A stretch of DNA of 29,210 bases, from positions 1 to 29,210 of IMG/VR virus record IMGVR_UViG_3300043468_001655; one strand, written 5' to 3'. Below, piece after piece: positions 12,794 through 19,236 of this stretch; position 1 is the stretch's first letter; each line of letters opens with the position of its first letter. The stretch comes from a virus. A model generated the notes under the pieces. It saw only the letters and a list, made by a program, of their open reading frames with translations. It did no database searches and had not been told where the DNA came from. The translations under genes were made by a program, and so were the position numbers.

Positions 12794-13093
12794 ATGATAG
12801 ATGCCATACTTGAATTTCTTTTTGTTGCGTTGATTGTGCTTGTCATAGCAGGCATCGTTGCAGCGTATTTTTATATCAACGATCAATCCAGTAATACTGG
12901 TGATGATGCTTTGCATTTCCCCCAAACCATAGGCTATAATGTCATACAACGATCCAAGACCGGAGGCTGGGTCAATCGTGGAACCAATCTCAGCGAAAAC
13001 AGCGCATGGCATTTGGCAGAACGTCTACGAGCCGAAGAGGGCCTGACCATCCAAATCAAAGACACCGAAGGTAACCTCATCGCCACACTCTAG
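12794..13093 (+). CDS. membrane-anchored hypothetical protein, 99 aa
   Basis: An N-terminal membrane helix (ILEFLFVALIVLVIAGIVAAYF, split at residues 5-26) is followed by a soluble domain of about 70 residues. The domain contains GYNVIQRSKTGGWVNRG and a helix NSAWHLAERLRAEEG, then strands ending NLIATL. The last block resembles a small module seen in phage proteins that carry WxxRGxxLSxxxAxxxAxxL. It ends the P5 unit before promoter P6. Confidence 0.68.
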   Translation: MIDAILEFLFVALIVLVIAGIVAAYFYINDQSSNTGDDALHFPQTIGYNVIQRSKTGGWVNRGTNLSENSAWHLAERLRAEEGLTIQIKDTEGNLIATL

Positions 13094-13122
13094 TGCCTCA
13101 TTCTTAGACAAAGACCCTATGC

Positions 13123-13151
13123 TTGACTCTGGTATTCAAAGGTGCTATAAT
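13123..13151 (+). promoter_or_regulatory. promoter P6 (sigma-70, extended -10)
   Basis: TTGACT at 13123-13128, 17-base spacer, TGC then a perfect TATAAT at 13146-13151. Near-copy of P5. A GATAAATA sequence eight bases further on (13160-13167) recalls the T4 late -10 element (TATAAATA), so a second, late start is possible. Confidence 0.88.
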
Positions 13152-13194
13152 CGTGGTATGATAAATAGTTTTGTAACCAAAAAAGGAGCTTGAC

Positions 13195-13383
13195 ATGGGT
13201 GCATTGAAAAATTTATTTCCTGCTCGCAGCAAAGAAGAAGTGCGCGAACAAGCCGAACGCGAACTCCAGGAATTCCTGGCTCGTGGTGGTTCCATCCAAA
13301 CTGTACGGGGTCGCAAAGGTCCTGCCAAATTAACTGCCAACGGTAAAACTTCTGGTCAGATTTTCACTAACGTATACAACTGA
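13195..13383 (+). CDS. small basic hypothetical protein, 62 aa
   Basis: AAAAGGAG upstream gives a strong ribosome site. The N-terminal half is a charged helix (RSKEEVREQAERELQEFLAR) and the C-terminal half a basic, glycine-rich segment (GGSIQTVRGRKGPAKLTANG). This is compatible with RNA or DNA binding. Not recognised. First gene of the P6 unit. Confidence 0.68.
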   Translation: MGALKNLFPARSKEEVREQAERELQEFLARGGSIQTVRGRKGPAKLTANGKTSGQIFTNVYN

Positions 13384-13405
13384 TAACATCATTCCCGAAC
13401 ATATT

Positions 13406-13735
13406 ATGAACTCAGCGACCGATTTTTCTGCTCCCTTATATACTACCTGGAACGAAGCCGAACAGGCTCGTTTTCGGGAGTGGCTTCATGGCCTGCTCAG
13501 GTCTGAAATTGTCAACATTGAATTCACCAAACGCGATGGTACTTTGAGAAAGATGCGTTGTTCGCTTCAGGACAAGTATTTGCCTGCCACAGACAAGCGT
13601 GACGAACGACAGCTCAGCAACACTGCCATTAGTGTCTGGGATCTGGACAAGGACAGTTTCCGAAGCTTTAGATTCGATAGCGTGCGTCAGATTAGTTTTG
13701 TGCTAGGTTATACTCTTGGAGAGCGCAATGGTTGA
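13406..13735 (+). CDS. WYL_2 / DUF2693-type Sm-like protein, 109 aa
   Basis: Contains the pattern VNIEFTKRDGTLRKMRCSLQ (residues 33-52), a loop with LPATDKRDERQ, and ISVWDLDKDSFRSFRFDSVR (about 74-93). This is the signature of the small SH3/Sm-like beta-barrel family formerly called DUF2693, now WYL_2, common in phages. These may bind nucleic acid or nucleotides, but their role is not known. The ribosome site is poor. Overlaps the next gene by eight bases. Confidence 0.78.
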   Translation: MNSATDFSAPLYTTWNEAEQARFREWLHGLLRSEIVNIEFTKRDGTLRKMRCSLQDKYLPATDKRDERQLSNTAISVWDLDKDSFRSFRFDSVRQISFVLGYTLGERNG

Positions 13736-14825
13736 AAAAGTAGCAGATCCCCGCAAGGTCAAGAAGGTTGACATTGAGCCTAATGCCGTCGCCATCAAGG
13801 CTGGCGAGTCCGGTTACCAAACTCAGCTCATGCGAGCTCTAAGCTGGTATCATGCCGAACAGGATCGCAAAGATGCCACCAAGTTTGCTCGTAGCTGGAT
13901 CAAGCAGCACATGCCCGAAAGCCTCATAGGCTTTGACAAGGCACGAGGCGAGGTAACACCCACCTTTGGATGGTTGTGTCGCATACATCAGCGTGGTGCC
14001 GTACTTTCGGACTTGCATGTAAATAAGATTCGTGACTACATGCGAGTCTATGCCAAACTTCAGGCCAATGAAGTTGTTGTAGCAGTCAAGGCCACTCCGC
14101 GGCCCAGCATTCAGGAAAGCATGGATGCCAAGGCTCGCGAATATCTGGGCAACATCGAAGGTGCCCTGGATGACTTCCTCAAAGAAGGCAAAGACTTCGA
14201 CATCGAAGCAGACCTCAAAGGCAAGGAAATACCCAAGGCCTATGCTCCTAAGATCGAACAGTTCCTCAAGAACAAGCTTCGTGAAATCATTGAAGTCATC
14301 GAAGCCAAGGACAAGGACCTGGTTGAAGGTTATAGCAATCTCAAAAAGAAACATCAAAAGGACTATGCCAAGTTTCTGGCTGGCATGATCGAGGGATTGA
14401 ACAAGTACGCAGCATTCAAGCAGGCCAATCGCAAGCCTCGTCCCAAGAAGGCTAAGCCGCCTACGGTGCAGGTTGCCAAGCTCCAGTATCTCAAGGAACA
14501 TGCCGAGCTTAAATTGAACAGCGTGAGCCCAGTAGAAATCATTGGAGCCAGCCAGGCCTGGATTTATAATGTCAAGTCCAAGAAGCTAAGTGTGTATCGT
14601 ACCGACAGTGGTCAGGGTCTGCAGTGCAAAGGAACCAGGCTGCAGAATTACGATCCCGACATGAGTGACATGCGCACCCTTCGCAAGCCTGCTGACCAGA
14701 CACAAGAAATTCTCAACGCTGGCAAGGTGCAGCTTCGTAAATTCATGGAGGCCCTGACCACCAAAGCCGCCAACCCCAATGGCATTGTTAATGCAGATTG
14801 CATCATACTACGAGTGATAAAATAA
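13728..14825 (+). CDS. conserved large-phage protein, 365 aa
   Basis: I use the ATG at 13728 with GGAGAG just upstream; a TTG at 13716 is a poorer choice. The central region (about residues 130-245) is highly charged and helical, rich in Lys and Glu, suggesting coiled coils. The C-terminal domain (SPVEIIGASQAWIYNVKSKK, then KGTRLQNYDPDMSDMRTLRK) matches a protein of unknown role conserved in T4-like and other large myophages close to replication genes. No catalytic motif was identified. It sits in a coupled row with the GIY-YIG protein and RNase H, so a replication or structural-assembly role is possible. Confidence 0.8.
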   Translation: MVEKVADPRKVKKVDIEPNAVAIKAGESGYQTQLMRALSWYHAEQDRKDATKFARSWIKQHMPESLIGFDKARGEVTPTFGWLCRIHQRGAVLSDLHVNKIRDYMRVYAKLQANEVVVAVKATPRPSIQESMDAKAREYLGNIEGALDDFLKEGKDFDIEADLKGKEIPKAYAPKIEQFLKNKLREIIEVIEAKDKDLVEGYSNLKKKHQKDYAKFLAGMIEGLNKYAAFKQANRKPRPKKAKPPTVQVAKLQYLKEHAELKLNSVSPVEIIGASQAWIYNVKSKKLSVYRTDSGQGLQCKGTRLQNYDPDMSDMRTLRKPADQTQEILNAGKVQLRKFMEALTTKAANPNGIVNADCIILRVIK

Positions 14826-15313
14826 TGGGCCCAACCTTGGCTGGACCTTCGTTCATTGACAAGAGTGTGCAAGACATCTGCGGTTACCTGAACATATCAG
14901 AACCTAGCTACGTAGAGTTCAGATTTTGCGATCGCCGTGGCAACATCAACAGCCTCATCGGTCGCGGCGTTTATGTCATACACGACTACAATGAAGCATT
15001 TTATGTTGGCATGAGCAATACGGCCAACACCGGAGGCATGCGGCTAAGGTTTCTGAGTCACCTCAGAAAGATCAAACGTCGAGTGCCCAGTGCCGAAGAT
15101 GCCATGACCGAAAGCTGGCGCTACTTCTTGGAAGAATATAGCATTGCCATGGATTTGGATCTTGACAAACTTTACTTTAGAGCTTATCATATGGCTGGAT
15201 ACAAGCCCAGCAAGATCTTGGCTCTGGAAAGCATACTCATAGACCGGTTGCGATCCGTAGCCAATGATGAAATTTATAACGAAATTATGGAGTCTCTAAG
15301 TGATAGTAATTGA
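14825..15313 (+). CDS. GIY-YIG-like nuclease protein, 162 aa
   Basis: A divergent GIY-YIG fold: GRGVYVIHDY (residues 47-56), AFYVGMSNTA (residues 59-68), a following Arg-rich helix (MRLRFLSHLRKIKRR), and a late LALESILIDRLR helix with the expected glutamate, then a trailing Asn. The central glycine-rich variant YVGMS replaces YIGxT. It is larger than the 10205 protein and not closely related. Start chosen on the TAATG overlap. It lies directly before a T4-type RNase H, which suggests a DNA processing role rather than an invading homing nuclease. Confidence 0.7.
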   Translation: MGPTLAGPSFIDKSVQDICGYLNISEPSYVEFRFCDRRGNINSLIGRGVYVIHDYNEAFYVGMSNTANTGGMRLRFLSHLRKIKRRVPSAEDAMTESWRYFLEEYSIAMDLDLDKLYFRAYHMAGYKPSKILALESILIDRLRSVANDEIYNEIMESLSDSN

Positions 15314-16178
15314 TTACAGTCAGACTGCTATTAGCAATCTCATGGCCGAACTCGGCGGCCGAACCGATGTTGAGATCAATGTTCCATTGATTCGGCACAT
15401 GATCCTGAACAGCATTCGTGGCTACAAGAAAAAATTTGGTAATACCTATGGTGAAATGGTGCTGGCCTGTGACAGTAAAAACTACTGGCGCAAGGAGATT
15501 TTTCCTTTCTACAAGAAGCATCGCAAAAAAGATCGTGAAGATTCGGGCTTCGATTGGAAAGCCATCTTCGACACTCTGGATACCATTCGTGATGAAATCC
15601 AAAGCTTCTTCCCCTACAAGGTCCTGTGGATCGAAGGAGCCGAAGCCGATGACATCATTGCAGTCATGGCTAAATACAGTCAGACCAGCAGCAATGGCAA
15701 TCCGCTGTTCGATGAGCCCGAACCTTTCTTGGTCATCAGCGGAGATCATGACTTTGTACAACTGCAGAAATATAAGAATGTCAAACAGTTTTCGCCAACT
15801 CAGAAAAAATTTGTGGTCCCAGACTCAACGCCGGAGAGAGCTCTATTGGAACACACGATCCGTGGCGACAAAGGAGACGGAGTCCCCAATGTACTTAGCC
15901 CCGACGAAAGTGTATACGAAAACATTCGGCAACGTCCAATCACCAGCAAAAAAATAGACGAATGGACCGATCCAGCCAAGCGTCCACAGGATCTGGAATT
16001 TCAGACTCGGTGGATTCGTAACCAGACTCTGGTGGATTTTAATTTTATTCCTGCAGATGTAGAACAACGTATCCTGCAGACCTATCTAAGTCTGCCCAAC
16101 AAAGATCGCAGTAAATTGTTCAATTATTTTGTTCATCATAAAATGAAAAACATGATGGAAGTTATCGAGGAGTTCTGA
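15300..16178 (+). CDS. rnh: 5'-3' exonuclease, T4 RNase H type, 292 aa
   Basis: Member of the FEN/RNase H 5' nuclease family, which removes RNA primers and flap DNA from lagging strands. Metal-binding acidic clusters are visible: VIDYSQT near the start (Asp5), ACDSKNYWRKEIFPFYKKHR, the helix GAEADDIIAVMA, SGDHDFVQL and GDKGDGVPNV. The DNA-contacting Arg/Lys-rich block after ACDSKNYW is typical. It begins with GTG at 15300, with GGAG 8-11 bases upstream, overlapping the GIY-YIG gene. Length is close to that of T4 RNase H (about 305 residues). Its neighbour downstream is the usual one in related phages. Confidence 0.93.
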   Translation: MIVIDYSQTAISNLMAELGGRTDVEINVPLIRHMILNSIRGYKKKFGNTYGEMVLACDSKNYWRKEIFPFYKKHRKKDREDSGFDWKAIFDTLDTIRDEIQSFFPYKVLWIEGAEADDIIAVMAKYSQTSSNGNPLFDEPEPFLVISGDHDFVQLQKYKNVKQFSPTQKKFVVPDSTPERALLEHTIRGDKGDGVPNVLSPDESVYENIRQRPITSKKIDEWTDPAKRPQDLEFQTRWIRNQTLVDFNFIPADVEQRILQTYLSLPNKDRSKLFNYFVHHKMKNMMEVIEEF

Positions 16179-16759
16179 TGAAGACCACCATACCTCAGGT
16201 GCTTGAAGAAGTAGAGAAGGCCAAGACACACGAAGAAAAAGTCGCAGTGTTGCAAAAGTATAACACCACACAGCTTCGTGGTATCTTGAACATGAACTTC
16301 AACCCTGCTCTGAATTTTAATCTACCCGAAGGAACGCCACCGTTTAAAAACGATGTCGAACGTCCTTTGGGTTATACCGAGACCAATCTGTACACCGAAT
16401 ATCGAAGATTCTACATCTGGTTGACACCCAACGAACTTTCTCGCACCAAACGTGAAAATCTGTTCATTCAGATGCTGGAAGGCATACACAGCACCGAAGC
16501 CGAACTGGTGCTGTTGATCAAGGATCGTAAACTTACACACAAGTACCCTAGTATAACGCCCGAAGTAATCCGAGCAGCATTTCCTACGCTTCTGCCCGAA
16601 ACTCTAGCAGAAATTCCGCCACTGGAAAAGGTCAAGAAGGAACCTAAACCCAAGGCCAAAGCAAAAAAGGATTCTGGGGCTGGCTCCGTAGCTGGTTTGA
16701 CTCCGGAAATGGAGAAGCAGCTCCTGCAACAACAGCTAGCCGGTCTGACTGGACCGTAG
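16178..16759 (+). CDS. DUF6433-like T4-type phage protein, 193 aa
   Basis: Matches a family conserved next to rnh in T4-like and cyanophages, which I believe is DUF6433: an N-terminal helix (VLEEVEKAKTHEEKVAVLQK), LRGILNMNFNPALNFNLPEG (residues 34-53), GTPPFKNDVERPLGYT, and LFIQMLEGIHSTEAELVLLI. The C-terminal 40 residues are a Lys/Pro-rich linker then a helix. Function is not known; gene order suggests a replication accessory role. Starts one base into the stop of rnh. Confidence 0.82.
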   Translation: MKTTIPQVLEEVEKAKTHEEKVAVLQKYNTTQLRGILNMNFNPALNFNLPEGTPPFKNDVERPLGYTETNLYTEYRRFYIWLTPNELSRTKRENLFIQMLEGIHSTEAELVLLIKDRKLTHKYPSITPEVIRAAFPTLLPETLAEIPPLEKVKKEPKPKAKAKKDSGAGSVAGLTPEMEKQLLQQQLAGLTGP

Positions 16760-16772
16760 TTTCTGACGGTCC
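16751..16772 (+). other. hairpin spanning the stop codon
   Basis: GGACCGT (16751-16757) pairs with ACGGTCC (16766-16772) around an eight-base loop, with the stop TAG in the transition. No U run follows, so it is not a standard terminator. It may protect the 3' end of the upstream message or be a processing site. Confidence 0.4.
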
Positions 16773-16822
16773 CACGGATCGCAATTTCAATCATAGGTTA
16801 TTGGATATCCGAAAGCTCAAAC

Positions 16823-17044
16823 ATGAAAATCGTTCCACTTCACGTAGCATTTCCAAGTTTGACCTTTAGATATCCTTTTCATATCATGGCCGATGGCATA
16901 CTTGTCAACAGCGTTGGTGGTGTTCCCACCAACCAAAGTTACAGGAACATCAATCAGCCCATACATGTAGAGCCTGCAGTAAAGTTATATCTCAGCCCAG
17001 CAGCTCTAGAAATTCTTACCAAACTCCGAAATGACATCCAATAA
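16823..17044 (+). CDS. small hypothetical protein, 73 aa
   Basis: Follows the hairpin after a 63-base gap. It is a hydrophobic-to-polar protein (VAFPSLTFRYPFHIMADGIL, then NSVGGVPTNQ) with a helical end (PAALEILTKLRNDIQ). Ribosome site poor (GGATATCCGAAAG). Not recognised. It is kept because its composition is ordinary and it fills the space between well-supported genes. Confidence 0.58.
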   Translation: MKIVPLHVAFPSLTFRYPFHIMADGILVNSVGGVPTNQSYRNINQPIHVEPAVKLYLSPAALEILTKLRNDIQ

Positions 17045-17110
17045 CATCCGTAACAGCAGACCCTTTATGACTGCAGTTGCAGATCTCCCACGCATGTACT
17101 ATGATCTAAC

Positions 17111-17347
17111 ATGGAAAAGAAAACGCACTACAACTACATCACCGGTATCGATACCGGACCCTGGTATGTCTGGACCGACGGAGACGACGTCTTTGTCATG
17201 TCCGAAGACTTTACCCACGACGTTACCCTCGACATCCGAGGAGATTTTACCGACATCGATGCCAAACGAAGATATGCCCACTTCATCTGCGAAGCGCTCA
17301 ACGAAAAAGCGGAAAAAGTAAATACGGTTATTGACAGCCTGCACTAA
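17111..17347 (+). CDS. acidic small hypothetical protein, 78 aa
   Basis: An in-frame stop just upstream (17102) fixes the start near 17111. The product has a first half of strands (NYITGIDTGPWYVWTDGDDV, then SEDFTHDVTLDIRG) and a terminal helix (RRYAHFICEALNEKAEKV). This fold, ending in AHFICEALN, resembles small phage proteins of unknown function. Its end overlaps promoter P7. Confidence 0.72.
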   Translation: MEKKTHYNYITGIDTGPWYVWTDGDDVFVMSEDFTHDVTLDIRGDFTDIDAKRRYAHFICEALNEKAEKVNTVIDSLH

Positions 17348-17359
17348 AGGTGCTATACT
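17331..17359 (+). promoter_or_regulatory. promoter P7 (sigma-70, extended -10)
   Basis: TTGACA at 17331-17336 (within the end of the preceding gene), 17-base spacer, TGC then TATACT at 17354-17359. Drives the genes from 17392, whose GAAGGGA ribosome site follows. Confidence 0.85.
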
Positions 17360-17391
17360 ACGTACTGTGACCATGAAGAAGGGACTATATT

Positions 17392-17769
17392 ATGACCATG
17401 CATCTGGAACATCCTAAATTCACTACCACAGGCAAGCGCCGGGGCAAATTCAAATGGGCTTCGGCAGAACAGAAACGACAGCATGAAGAACTTGAACAAA
17501 GTTGGAAAACGTTGGTGGATGCGACTCGCAGCAAAGTTGCAACTAGTCGACCACTTACTAGGCCCTTTCCCAAACTCGTTCCTCCACCGGGACGTACCAC
17601 CAATGCACACATACCTAGTCTGGACACAGGTCTAGGTACAACGGCCAAGAAAGCTGCTCCGGTGTATACGGGTACCAAGATCAAAGGCATAGGTACCATG
17701 CACAAGAGCAACGCAGTTCCCATCTTTAGCGATACCGAAGCCAAAGAAATTTCTAGCATGAGGCGCTGA
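17392..17769 (+). CDS. conserved phage hypothetical protein, 125 aa
   Basis: I recognise the C-terminal signature AAPVYTGTKIKGIGTMHKSN (residues 88-107) followed by AVPIFSDTEAKEISSMRR, found in many tailed phages, function unknown. The N-terminal half is basic with a Lys/Arg helix (KRRGKFKWASAEQKRQHEEL) and a Pro-rich linker (PFPKLVPPPG). The overall charge suggests nucleic-acid contact. First gene of the P7 unit. Confidence 0.82.
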   Translation: MTMHLEHPKFTTTGKRRGKFKWASAEQKRQHEELEQSWKTLVDATRSKVATSRPLTRPFPKLVPPPGRTTNAHIPSLDTGLGTTAKKAAPVYTGTKIKGIGTMHKSNAVPIFSDTEAKEISSMRR

Positions 17770-17969
17770 TGCGGCCTCAGTACAGTCCCAATCCCTATCT
17801 TTGCGAGATCTGGCCCTATGATGCCTGGTCCCGCGACCTCATAACAGAGTTTGCCGCAAATCTCGGTCTGACCTGGACCGAAGTACCCACCACCATGGGT
17901 ACACCAGCACTGAAGTTTGAACCCGTTGATTTTATGAATTTCATGTCTTTCTTGAAGGAGTTAAAATGA
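17769..17969 (+). CDS. small hypothetical protein, 66 aa
   Basis: Coupled to the previous gene by TGATG. Aromatic-rich start (PQYSPNPYLCEIWPYDAWSR), then a helix (LITEFAANLG) and a strand-rich middle, ending FMNFMSFLKELK. No motif recognised. It overlaps the DsbA-like gene by four bases. Confidence 0.62.
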   Translation: MRPQYSPNPYLCEIWPYDAWSRDLITEFAANLGLTWTEVPTTMGTPALKFEPVDFMNFMSFLKELK

Positions 17970-18244
17970 CCATTCCCAGCAGTCCGGCCGATCGCAAGGC
18001 CATCAAAGGTGCGCTCGATGAAATTTCGGGCAGCATGACACGCATCGAAGCCGAGCGTGACCTCATCAAAGAAGCCATTGCCAATACCTGTGAAAACTTT
18101 GGTCTCAACAAGAAGACCTTTCGTCGCATGGCCAAGGTCTACCATCGTCAGAACTTTACACAGGAACGTGAAGAGCACGAAGAATTCGAAACGCTCTATG
18201 AGACCATCACCAATACCACAACCATGAAGGAACAGGCAGCATGA
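17966..18244 (+). CDS. dsbA: T4 DsbA-like double-stranded DNA-binding protein, 92 aa
   Basis: Matches the small phage family of T4 DsbA (about 89 residues in T4), which binds double-stranded DNA near late promoters. Visible pattern: ALDEISGSMTRIEAERDLIK (about residues 17-36), LNKKTFRRMAKVYHRQNFTQ (48-67) and FETLYETI near the C-terminus. The acidic first helix and basic second helix fit a DNA-contacting helical bundle. It is unrelated to the disulphide oxidoreductase of the same name. Being in the P7 unit with other small genes, its partner proteins cannot be told. Confidence 0.78.
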   Translation: MTIPSSPADRKAIKGALDEISGSMTRIEAERDLIKEAIANTCENFGLNKKTFRRMAKVYHRQNFTQEREEHEEFETLYETITNTTTMKEQAA

Positions 18245-18483
18245 AGTACACCATCAAAGCACATGGCATCAACGATGAATACAGCATGGAGTTTAGTGCT
18301 TATACTGCAGCCGATGCCAAGCAGCAACTGGAACGTTTCGTGGATCTGGCTCAACCCATGGTTCAGGGACAGATTAACATCAATAATCTGGACCCAGCCT
18401 GCAGGATCAGTCCTTGGGCTTCGGGTTCTGACTGGGGCATCAATCTAAGCAGCATGCACGCAACCGACACCATGAAATTCTAA
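18241..18483 (+). CDS. small hypothetical protein, 80 aa
   Basis: Starts on the previous stop. Product is an alpha/beta domain (MKYTIKAHGINDEYSMEFSA, then a long helix AADAKQQLERFVDLAQPMVQ) ending with polar segments. The opening strand plus TAADAKQQL helix resembles DprA-accessory-like small proteins, but I cannot assign a family. No catalytic residues are evident. Confidence 0.62.
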   Translation: MKYTIKAHGINDEYSMEFSAYTAADAKQQLERFVDLAQPMVQGQININNLDPACRISPWASGSDWGINLSSMHATDTMKF

Positions 18484-18485
18484 GC

Positions 18486-18689
18486 ATGGAACGCTACATA
18501 CTTACACTGGCAACTGTGGATAGCATGAATCGTCCACGTAACCGCACCCTGGTGGGTGTATTTCGCAATCTGGATCAGGTCACAGACTACATGAAGTCTG
18601 TCATGGATCAGAACCCTGATGTCAAGCATCGCTGGGATGTTGGTCACATGATCGATCCTGCACATGCCTGGGTGAATCATGGAACTTAG
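18486..18689 (+). CDS. small hypothetical protein, 67 aa
   Basis: An alpha/beta protein: ERYILTLATVDSMNRPRNRT, a strand LVGVFRNLDQVTDYMKSVMD, and a histidine-rich end (HRWDVGHMIDPAHAWVNHG). Starts two bases after the previous stop and overlaps the next gene by 11 bases. Unrecognised. Confidence 0.58.
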   Translation: MERYILTLATVDSMNRPRNRTLVGVFRNLDQVTDYMKSVMDQNPDVKHRWDVGHMIDPAHAWVNHGT

Positions 18690-18882
18690 ATGGCTCAATG
18701 GTCGTCTACAGAGTCGCCAGCAAGGCAATTCTGGTTTGCGACATCCGTGGGTCGATGTACCAGAATTTCGTGAAATCATACGTTGCCCTACGTGCCAGCA
18801 GGACATGACCAACAATGTCTGTCCAGTGCCCATAAACTGCCCCATGGCCGGTGTGCCGGAAATCGTAGCTGTAAGTCATTGA
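18679..18882 (+). CDS. small putative zinc-binding protein, 67 aa
   Basis: Has CPTC (residues 36-39) followed eight to nine residues later by CPVPINC, four cysteines that could bind one zinc. Basic N-terminal part (RWLNGRLQSRQQGN). A zinc ribbon of this size often binds nucleic acid or a partner protein, but function is not evident. Its last codons contain the 17-nt repeat that precedes P8. Confidence 0.58.
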   Translation: MELRWLNGRLQSRQQGNSGLRHPWVDVPEFREIIRCPTCQQDMTNNVCPVPINCPMAGVPEIVAVSH

Positions 18883-18887
18883 TTTGC
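18871..18887 (+). repeat. 17-nt repeat upstream of P8
   Basis: GTAAGTCATTGATTTGC, identical to 10128-10144 before promoter P4. It ends 16 bases upstream of the -35 here and 25 bases upstream at P4. Confidence 0.8.
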
Positions 18888-18903
18888 AAGTAAAAGAAAG
18901 TGC

Positions 18904-18932
18904 TTGACATCAGGGTTGGAATTTGCTAGAAT
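18904..18932 (+). promoter_or_regulatory. promoter P8 (sigma-70, extended -10)
   Basis: TTGACA at 18904-18909, 17-base spacer, TGC then TAGAAT at 18927-18932. Transcription would begin near 18939, just before the small basic gene at 18957. It should read into the DNA ligase and repair genes. Confidence 0.87.
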
Positions 18933-18956
18933 CACTGTATGAATGAGGTAATAAAT

Positions 18957-19103
18957 ATGGTCATGAAAAGCAAAGTCAAACGTCGTAACCCTTTGGCTCG
19001 GGAGCTATGGAGCCAGCGTTATTCACGCACCGTGGAGAACAAACTTGTCTACAAACGCAACAGCAAGCACCGACTACAGGATCATCAGTTGGTTCGACAT
19101 TGA
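18957..19103 (+). CDS. tiny basic phage protein, 48 aa
   Basis: A 48-codon frame with GAGG eight bases upstream. The product MVMKSKVKRRNPLARELWSQ, then RYSRTVENKLVYKRNSKH, belongs to a very small basic family seen in many phages (RNPxAxxL, then basic tail). Function is unknown. It overlaps the next gene by 59 bases in another frame. Confidence 0.65.
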   Translation: MVMKSKVKRRNPLARELWSQRYSRTVENKLVYKRNSKHRLQDHQLVRH

Positions 19104-19236
19104 TCAGCAACAATGGCGCGTACAGGTGCTGAATGGTACGACCATTGTAGAAGAACGTCAAGCAAGCAACATGATCGAAGTACACAAACTTGGGATTTTA
19201 CTGCATAATGAATACCGTATACACCGTCCTAGATAA
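19045..19236 (+). CDS. small hypothetical protein with TTG start, 63 aa
   Basis: TTG at 19045 with GGAG seven bases upstream; no ATG exists nearby in this frame. The product YRIISWFDIDQQQWRVQVLN, then TIVEERQASNMIEVHKLGIL, looks like a small beta-strand-rich domain with a helix. It overlaps the previous basic gene by 59 bases and the ligase start by 29. Real frame use is supported by sequence that reads as an ordinary protein. Confidence 0.5.
   Translation: MSTNATASTDYRIISWFDIDQQQWRVQVLNGTTIVEERQASNMIEVHKLGILLHNEYRIHRPR

Noticed and set aside
12911-12940. GGCTATAAT resembling the -10 motif
   Set aside because: Inside the gene at 12794, with TTGCAT at 18 bases and no TGC extension. It lies in the middle of a gene, unlike P1 to P8.
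14125-14388. Plus-strand frame of 87 codons in the 365-residue gene
   Set aside because: Ser/Lys/Arg/Thr-rich shift of a Lys-rich coding segment; no ribosome site.
13839-14501. Minus-strand frame of 220 codons
   Set aside because: Lies opposite the 365-residue gene; its leucine- and phenylalanine-rich product mirrors Lys/Glu codons on the other strand.
15418-15957. Plus-strand frame of 179 codons within rnh
   Set aside because: Shadow of the RNase H gene, whose motifs are all in the other frame.
17031-17321. Plus-strand frame of 96 codons overlapping the 17111 gene
   Set aside because: Its Ser/Thr/Pro-rich product is an out-of-frame reading of the better-supported gene at 17111. The 66 bases before 17111 appear to be untranslated.
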